Source of the DNA: Polychytrium aggregatum
Taxonomy: Eukaryota > Chytridiomycota > Chytridiomycetes > Polychytriales
Assembly: GCF_025602895.1 (NCBI RefSeq)
Contig: NW_026516554.1
Span: 1 to 22,938 of the forward strand
Direction: 5' to 3'
DNA length: 22,938 nt
This document shows, piece by piece, positions 17,401 through 22,938 of this stretch. Both the position numbers and the translations under genes were made by a program. Every line of letters begins with the position of its first letter. Within the stretch, counting starts at the first letter, position 1. Under the pieces are notes generated by a model. That model saw nothing but the letters and a program-made list of their open reading frames with translations, was not told where the DNA came from and did no database searches.

Positions 17401-19557
17401 GCGTCGCAGTAACCATGCTGGATATGTATTTGGCACAGAGACTTGTTTTCGCTCGTGCACTTTCTGCGACTCGAGCCTTGGTGTCAGTGGTCGTTTTGGA
17501 GAACACACATCTCCGCTCCATTTGCTCTGAAGCAGTCCAAGGCTCTGGAGACTATCCAGACAATCCTCGAGCCAATTCTCTTGCGGCGCACCAAGAACAT
17601 GGAGATCAACGGCAAAGCAATCGTATCGATGCCGCCCAAGACATGCCACATCAAGCGCCTTGCCTTTTCGGACGACGAGAGACGGATATATGATGATCTC
17701 CACATGGTACATCTACCAAAGCCTGGCTTTTGCCGCTAATACGCCTCCCAGCAATGGGGCCGAGTTCTCACGCTCCATCGCACCACAGGCATTCAAGCAT
17801 CGGCTGTGCTCACTAAGAATATCGGGCCGGCTGAACTATCACTTTGTCTTCCAGCTACTGCTGAGGTGGGTGCCGACACTACACAGTGGGTGCGACGCCG
17901 TTTCGCCACTGGCTGGCTTGGTTTCTCTTCGGCATTGACGCCGCAGCATCTCTCATCTAGGCTTCGTCAAATGTGCGATCATCCGCTGCTGCTGCGAAAC
18001 TTTTTGCGGAATCTTGGCGAAGCTGATGGACAAGGCGGTGTCGGGAGCGATGTCGAGCCGATGCAGCTGAATACCGAATCGCTGCAGCAGCTTCTCTCGA
18101 ACTACTACCGAGACGGCGGCGGTGGCGGCGAGACCTTTGGCGAAGAAGTGACCAAGGCACTCGAGCGCCAAGAGGAGCAAGAATGTCCGGTATGTGCCGA
18201 GATGGAAGCGGTCGGTCGTTGATATGGCAACTCAGTTTGCTTTGGTGACGCTGGGCACCCCGTGGCTCGACTTTTGCTTGATCTGACTCGATATCCTCGG
18301 CGTCGTTCCTTTGGGCTGCTGGGATGAAAACTCTGCGTGCCTCGGTGTTGGTCCGGCCAGATTTGCCTGGACACCATAGCGGTGGCAACTATCCTTCCTT
18401 GCCTCCACATTGTGTGCCGCACATGCATCGAAGACTATATCCAGGCCAAGCAAGCCCACGGAGAGGAGGTGGACTGGTCTGTAGATTTCCGATTTGATGA
18501 TCTGCCGACGCATTGGCGTGGGCATCTGTTGATCGTAGTCCGAGCTGCATTGTTGAGCCACTTGAACTGTGCCGCCATCCTCGTACCCATGCCAACATCT
18601 TTGATGACACCCAACCACATTATCGATCTCTGTGGCACACTACCACACTGCTGCCATGTACCGGCTGTCTGGCGTCCGTGTCCGTGTCCGCCGCAAACAG
18701 CCCTGTATGCCGTCGAGTATACAGCGGAGACCAGATCTCGCAGCTTGTGCAGGCCACCCTGAGTCTCGATGCATCGGAAACCAAAGAAAGCACCGACGAG
18801 CGTCTTGACAATCCGGTCGAGACCACTCCGAGCAACGGCCTCAAAACCTCTGCCAAGTTGATTGCGCTCCTTGAGGATCTCCAGCGGATCCGCGACGACG
18901 GCTGCGAAAAGACGATTGTGTTTTCCCAGTTTACAAGCATGCTCGATCTGATCCAGACATCGCTTGTGGAACATGGATATTCCGTCGTCAGACTCGACGG
19001 CTCTCTGTCGCAGAAGCAGAGGTGGGCGAAGGATCTTGGTTGGCCAAGGACTTGCGATTGCATTTTGCCGACGAAGCGCGGACATGGCGATGCTGATCTT
19101 GGTTGTTCTCAACAAGGGAGTCGGTGCTGAAGGAATTCAAGACCAACGACAGCGTCACTGTCCTGCTTGCCAGTCTGCGATCCTCGGGTGTTGGACTCAA
19201 CCTGACGGTGGCTTCGCGAGTGTTCCTAGTCGATCCGTGGTGGAACGAAAGCGTCGAGAACCAGTAAGCATCGCGGCAATGCAGCGTGGGAGCATCCATG
19301 CCGTGCAAACACTTCCACCATCGACAAGCACACCACCCGAACTGACCTGAACCCGCCTCTGTTGCCGCAGAGCCATCGACCGCTGCCACAGACTCGGACA
19401 GACCCGGCCTGTCGTCGTTGTCCGATACATTGTCGAGAGCACCGTGGAAGAAAAGATCTTGGCCATCCAGAAGCGCAAGAGCGAACTTGCGGGCGCGGTG
19501 ACCAACGCGGGCGACTCCAAGATGAACGTCGATGATCTCATGGCGATGTTTGACTGA
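14437..19557 (+). CDS. RAD5: RAD5/HLTF-type SNF2 ATPase and RING ubiquitin ligase
   Basis: The 17 exons are 14437-15237, 15325-15399, 15508-15819, 15922-16029, 16167-16215, 16284-16340, 16507-16535, 16605-16807, 17028-17113, 17224-17335, 17439-17706, 17789-17865, 17961-18189, 18361-18476, 18701-19021, 19117-19263, 19371-19557, giving 3177 bases and 1058 residues. All introns are GT-AG and join in frame. Domains: UBA-like helix region (about 58-96), HIRAN (about 168-305), SNF2 core with DEMGLGKT (468-475) and DEAH (574-577), C3HC4 RING inserted between helicase lobes (801-844, ECPIC...[10 protein letters not shown]...CPVC), and helicase C with HRLGQTRP. This is Rad5's layout. The family polyubiquitinates PCNA at stalled forks and remodels forks for error-free damage tolerance in the nucleus. 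The exon 2 donor (GTCCGC) and exon 12 start are the least certain joins. Confidence 0.92.
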
Positions 19558-20279
19558 GCTCGACGGGGCCGTGTGCTCGGCGCGCCAGCCGGACGGATGT
19601 CTGAATATACACCGTGCCTGTGCCCGAGAGAAGTGGTGTGCCCCCATCGTCTCTCCGATGCGCTGTCCATCGTTTCTCACAGGCCACCGCCAGCACGGCC
19701 GGTCCAGATCCCGGTGGAGGTGCCTTTGTTGGGCGTCTGCTCGCGTGCTGTCGCGCCGGTGGTTGCACGCCGCGCCGGATTTCCTTTTCCGGGGCGGCGG
19801 TGTTGCGCCAGCCCGCTGCGCACACAGATCACTGCGCGCAGCAGCACGTCCGCGGGCGGCGCAACAAATACGGGCTCGCGGACGACGTCCAGGATTCAAC
19901 GCAAGGATTCAACGCAAGGATTGAACGCAAGGATTCCACCCAGGATTCTGCTCTCGACACCGCCGGCCTGCGATCCGAGCCTGCAAACAAACAAGCCGCT
20001 GCCACCGACATCCACTCTGCGCTTGCGCATCGATCCGCTCGACTTGCTCGACTTGCTCGCACTTGGACATCGACCTGCTCGCACTTGGACATCAACTTGC
20101 CGCAATCCAAGCCCCGTCGCTGTCGCATCCGCTCGCAGTCTCAGGTCCTTTCACGCTTCGCCTCGCCTCGGCCATCCTCCTCCAAGCTGCTCCCGCCACG
20201 TCGTCTGCGGCGATTCGTCTTTCATCTGCCAAGCACTCTCCCCACCCAACGATCCGCCCTCTGTCCTGATTCCTGCCGC
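19558..20279 (+). other. Gene-free stretch with short tandem repeats
   Basis: It should hold the RAD5 3' end and the leader of the next gene. A 13-bp repeat (GGATTCAACGCAA) runs at 19892-19930 with decayed copies to 19948. An 18-base block, TGCTCGCACTTGGACATC, repeats at 20054 and 20076. Long frames cross this region in two phases, but they are repeat-rich and have no recognisable domain. Confidence 0.6.
19892..19948 (+). repeat. 13-bp tandem repeat
   Basis: Two exact copies of GGATTCAACGCAA are followed by one with a single change (19918-19930) and two shortened copies (from 19931 and 19943). Confidence 0.85.
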
Positions 20280-21634
20280 ATGTCGCTCCGGTCAACGTCT
20301 CCAATTCTACCCACTGCCGTCTCGCCCCAATGGAGAAGCGCCCCGAGCTTTCCGCGATCGCATCGCAGACGAGTCTCGGCGTCGCCAGGCCACCACTCGC
20401 GCCGTCCCGGCAGCATTGGCCATCGGCTCTGGCTTCTGGTTGTGTCGCTGTTCGAGAGCGCTGACGATCTGCGCCGCAAGCCCTCGTCGCCGCTGATGCG
20501 CCTGTGGATTCTCCTCCGGAGGCCTCTCGGGCTCGCTTCGTTCTTGGCGCTGCTTTTTATGCTCTGGTCGCTATGGAATGCCGACGTCTACCGGTTCACG
20601 GAGCACCATCTGCGGCCCAAGTCGCTCCTCCTGGATCCCGTGTGTCTCGGGTACCAGTCCGCAATGACGTTCTCGACCTTTGTCCAGGGAGGCGTCTCGG
20701 ACGTCGAGCCCTGCTCCAAGCTCGTTGAGGAAGCCCGCGTCGATCTCACGACCTGGCCGGTCTCCTACAGCGATCCCACCCGCCACAATCTGTCGTCGCT
20801 GATCTCGTGCCAGGATGTCGAAGACTGTGGTGTCGAGTGGATTGTGCAGGCCTCGCGCTGCCATCCGTCCCTCAATCGGCTCGCCCAGACGGCCCGCAAT
20901 CTGGGCGTGACCTTTACTGTCCTGGGGTATGGGCAGCGATACCGAGGCGACGGCCACAACTTCCGGCAGCTCCACGACTACCTGCTCAACCTGCCAACAA
21001 CCGTCTCGTCATCTGGACGCATGCCGAAGATATCCTCCTCGTGCCCGGCTGCACCCTCCAGGATATTGTAGATGTCTACCGCCGGTTCGACCACCCCATC
21101 GTCATCGGGACCGAGGAGCATTGCTGGCCCGACGGCCAACTCTGGAACAAATACCCGCCCATCAAGCCCGAGATCACTCGGAAGCGGGGAGACACGCCCT
21201 ACAAGTACGTCAAGTCTGGCGCCTTGATGGGCCCGGCCGGCCTCGTCCGAGGCATGATCAAGACCCTCTACAACAGCGAGTGCGCCATGGAGCAGCGTCT
21301 TCTGACCAGCGCTGTCGTCAAGAAATCTGTGTTCTGGCACGGCCGCCCAGACGGCCTCCCTCGGGTGCTCAACACGGAGCGCGGCGAACGGCCCCAGCAC
21401 GGCGAGGATCCTCGTCCCCTGGTTTCCCTGGATGTCTATCAGGACCTGTTCACTCGGCTCCGAAACATGCATCCCTGGGACTTTGTCGTCGACACCAAGA
21501 CCAAGCGTGTGCGCACCTGGCTGCGGGACAAGCACATTCCCAACTCGTGCATTCTGCACGAAGTGGGCGGAAACCGCAAGCCAGAGGGTATGCTTATCGG
21601 TATTTTGGCCGACCAGCTCGACTCTGCCAAATAA
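20280..21634 (+). CDS. Type II membrane glycosyltransferase, lysyl-hydroxylase (PLOD) GT-like, with a frameshift
   Basis: From ATG 20280 a basic Ser/Arg-rich segment of about 80 residues precedes a single membrane span (about residues 82-100, rich in Leu/Phe/Trp/Ala), then a lumenal domain, so it is likely a Golgi or ER enzyme. The segments GYGQRYRGDGHNFRQLHDYL, WTHAEDILLVPG, IGTEEHCWPDGQLWNKYP and KYVKSGALMGPAGLVRGMI match the layout of the sugar-transfer part of PLOD/procollagen glycosyltransferases. The place of the metal-binding T-D-x-x-D is taken by T-H-A-E-D. The frame shifts by one base near 20991-20997: residues before it read in one phase and the conserved remainder to TAA 21632-21634 in another, giving about 451 residues if joined. 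There is no intron that fits. It may be a recent mutation or a sequence error. Substrate unknown. Confidence 0.65.
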
Positions 21635-22243
21635 TCAGCCAGTGCCTTGGCGTTGGCTGGCGTTGGCCTGATTTGGCTGGCTTTGGCTGGCTTTGGCTGG
21701 CTATGGCGAGACTGGCCTGTCCTTCTCTCCGCATCCAACCGCGGCTGCTGCTGCCATGCACAACGCTGGGCTGGCTCAGCCATCGCTGCGTATTCTCTGC
21801 TTCCATGCACTTTGCTTCGACCTGCATCAATACACACACACATCCATCAATCTGCGAATGTGCGATCTTTGGAGGTGTAGATGCGATGGCGGCCACCAGA
21901 AGTGCAGATCCGTGATATGCAGTATGGTGGCCAGTGCACGACCAGAGAAATCCAGTGGATGGCAGACGATCATGAATCGAAATGCATCTGGCCCAGCGCC
22001 GAGGTCCGATGGCCGCAGGGCACCGGGTCGGGGGGGGGCACTCGGACGCTGTATCAGACGCTGTATCAGACGCTGTATCGGACGCTATATCGGAACTGCG
22101 CTGCCCGCTGCGAGGTCCACGGGCTGCACAGTCCTGGCGGCTGTCTCCCATTCCTCTCTGGCGCTGACTTTGAGCCGTTCGGCGCTGTTCTCAAGATCTC
22201 TCTCCGGTGCCCACTGCCTACTAGATCTGCAACAAGTTCCCCC
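21635..22243 (+). other. Repeat-rich stretch between genes
   Basis: It begins with a TTGGCTGGC-type repeat (21651-21703), holds a G9 tract (22030-22038 area) and the 12-bp repeat at 22045-22092. An ATG at 21881 is in frame with the next gene, so part of this could be coding, but that part has the look of repeat sequence. Confidence 0.5.
22045..22092 (+). repeat. 12-bp tandem repeat, four copies
   Basis: GACGCTGTATCA occurs twice exactly, followed by two copies ending TCG, the last with one more change. The unit length is a multiple of three, so a frame through it reads T-L-Y-Q/R repeated four times. Confidence 0.9.
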
Positions 22244-22636
22244 ATGCGATCTGTCGTGCCCTCTGCCAAAGCCGCGCGAGCTCCCAAGCGAGCATCGCCT
22301 GTTCGATCCTCCAGCAGCCAGCGCCGCCCCACTTCGAGTACAGTCATCCGTACAAAAGACCATGGGCATTCGCTCGCTGCTGACACTCAAGCAAACGACC
22401 TTGCCAAGCTTGGCGGACTTGACAGCCCCGACAAGCCTGCTGCAAGCCCCCTCAAACCAGCAGCCGACCAACCCGACAGCGAGCCTTGCAGCGAAGACGA
22501 AGAAAACATCCCCCTTGCCAACCGCAAGCGATCCGCTCGCCGCTCTCCGCTCTCGAAAGTCGGGTCGCGCAACCGAACCGAAGGCGCCCGCAGAACGGTC
22601 AAGCGCCAGCCCGATCGTATTCCCAGGAAACAGTAG
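22244..22636 (+). CDS. Small basic protein, Ser/Pro/Lys/Arg-rich, unknown function
   Basis: I do not recognise it. From ATG 22244 it has 130 residues; an in-frame ATG at 21881 would give 251, but the extra part is repeat-coded. It has several RAPKRASP/RRSP/SPLK-like basic Ser-Pro sites, an acidic patch SEDEEN near residue 87, and a strongly basic C-terminus with NRKRSARRSP that looks like a nuclear localisation signal. Ser-Pro next to basic residues would suit cyclin-dependent kinase sites. An AATAAA at 22670-22675, 34 bases after the stop, supports a real + strand gene. Another frame is also open here, so the phase is not certain. Upstream exons are possible. Confidence 0.45.
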   Translation: MRSVVPSAKAARAPKRASPVRSSSSQRRPTSSTVIRTKDHGHSLAADTQANDLAKLGGLDSPDKPAASPLKPAADQPDSEPCSEDEENIPLANRKRSARRSPLSKVGSRNRTEGARRTVKRQPDRIPRKQ

Positions 22637-22669
22637 TCGGCACACCGGTGTCGATCTCCCCTCTGTACC

Positions 22670-22675
22670 AATAAA
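22670..22675 (+). terminator. Poly(A) signal after small basic gene
   Basis: AATAAA, 34 bases beyond the TAG of the preceding frame. Confidence 0.5.
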
Positions 22676-22828
22676 CATTCAAGTGGATCTGCATTCCCAT
22701 GCTCATTTGAATGGCTCGGGTATGGGTCCGGCTTTCCACTTGTCCGCTTGCTCTGGGTGATATCTTCTCATAATACAATCACATCGAGCTCTGTTCGCAT
22801 GTGCATATGGCAGTTGGAGGGGGGGGCG

Positions 22829-22938
22829 CTACTCGTCGTCTGGATTGGATGCCAAATGCTGCTCGATTTCAGACACCTCGCCCTCCATGAGCTTGACTCT
22901 GTTGAGGGCCACGCGAGCCAGATCAAGCTTTTGGGCTT
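22829..22938 (-). CDS. 3' end of a minus-strand gene, coiled-coil-like C-terminus
   Basis: Reading the minus strand to TAG at 22829-22831 gives 35 codons: AQKLDLARVALNRVKLMEGE, then a Glu/Ile/His segment ending NPDDE. The spacing of Leu, Val and Met fits an amphipathic or coiled-coil helix and an acidic tail. The rest lies outside the window and I cannot name it. It is convergent with the small basic gene. Confidence 0.5.
   Translation of the reverse strand, partial: AQKLDLARVALNRVKLMEGEVSEIEQHLASNPDDE

Noticed and set aside
17707-17752. Acceptor at 17751 for RAD5 exon 12
   Set aside because: It does not join in phase with exon 11. The acceptor at 17788 is in phase and restores family spacing to LLLRLRQ.
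19573-20496. 307-residue frame and other long frames upstream of the glycosyltransferase
   Set aside because: They are repeat-rich, use a non-ATG or weak start, and run into the real gene in another phase.
20935-20990. An intron (GTATGG...CAG) to explain the glycosyltransferase frame break
   Set aside because: It would be about 40 bases, far below the other introns here, and would delete the conserved GYGQRYRGDGHNF region.
22045-22092. CRISPR-like array
   Set aside because: Units are adjacent with no spacers, and the host is eukaryotic.
21693-22760. 355-residue frame overlapping the small basic gene
   Set aside because: It reads through the poly(A) signal region and intergenic repeats. The other phase ends just before AATAAA and has more plausible composition. 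The choice is not certain.

Overview
The window is eukaryotic and most probably from a fungus, perhaps an early-diverging (chytrid-like) one. The evidence is short GT-AG introns of about 67 to 435 bases, a fungal-type RAD5 gene in 17 exons, an LSM2 gene, and two Ty3/Gypsy retrotransposons whose integrases end in a chromodomain. The lineage is an inference; no marker in the window fixes it.

Left half (1-11560): two nested chromovirus-type LTR retrotransposons, both on the + strand. The outer one starts inside its 5' LTR at the window edge (LTR 1-316) and ends with its 3' LTR (11142-11560). The inner one (573-6038, LTRs 573-880 and 5730-6038) sits inside the first codons of the outer gag. Both have uninterrupted gag and pol frames. 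In both, pol lies in the -1 frame and has no ATG of its own near its start, and in both the gag end carries the same slippery heptamer G GGA AAC in the correct phase with a stem-loop 7-8 nt downstream. The outer element also has a 12-nt stretch just after its 5' LTR that is the exact complement of a stretch in the LTR where transcription should start, the arrangement used for Tf1-type self-priming. The inner element begins its internal region with TGGTAGC, an ordinary tRNA-type primer site. The inner insertion is not flanked by a short target duplication. It is flanked by a 123-127 bp direct repeat of the outer leader plus gag start, so an intact outer gag exists to its right.

Middle (11561-14436): the outer 3' LTR abuts, in an open frame, a Gln-rich host gene that runs through two likely introns to about 12701. 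LSM2 follows on the minus strand (three exons, 94 aa), with its start codon as the last three bases of its first exon.

Right half (14437-22938): a RAD5/HLTF-type SNF2 ATPase and RING ubiquitin ligase gene (17 exons, 1058 aa as I splice it), a type II membrane glycosyltransferase-like gene resembling the glycosyltransferase part of lysyl hydroxylases and broken by one frameshift, a small Ser/Pro/Lys/Arg-rich gene with a poly(A) signal, and the 3' end of a minus-strand gene running off the window. LSM2 and RAD5 are divergent and share a 416-bp upstream region. Several short tandem repeats lie between the last genes.
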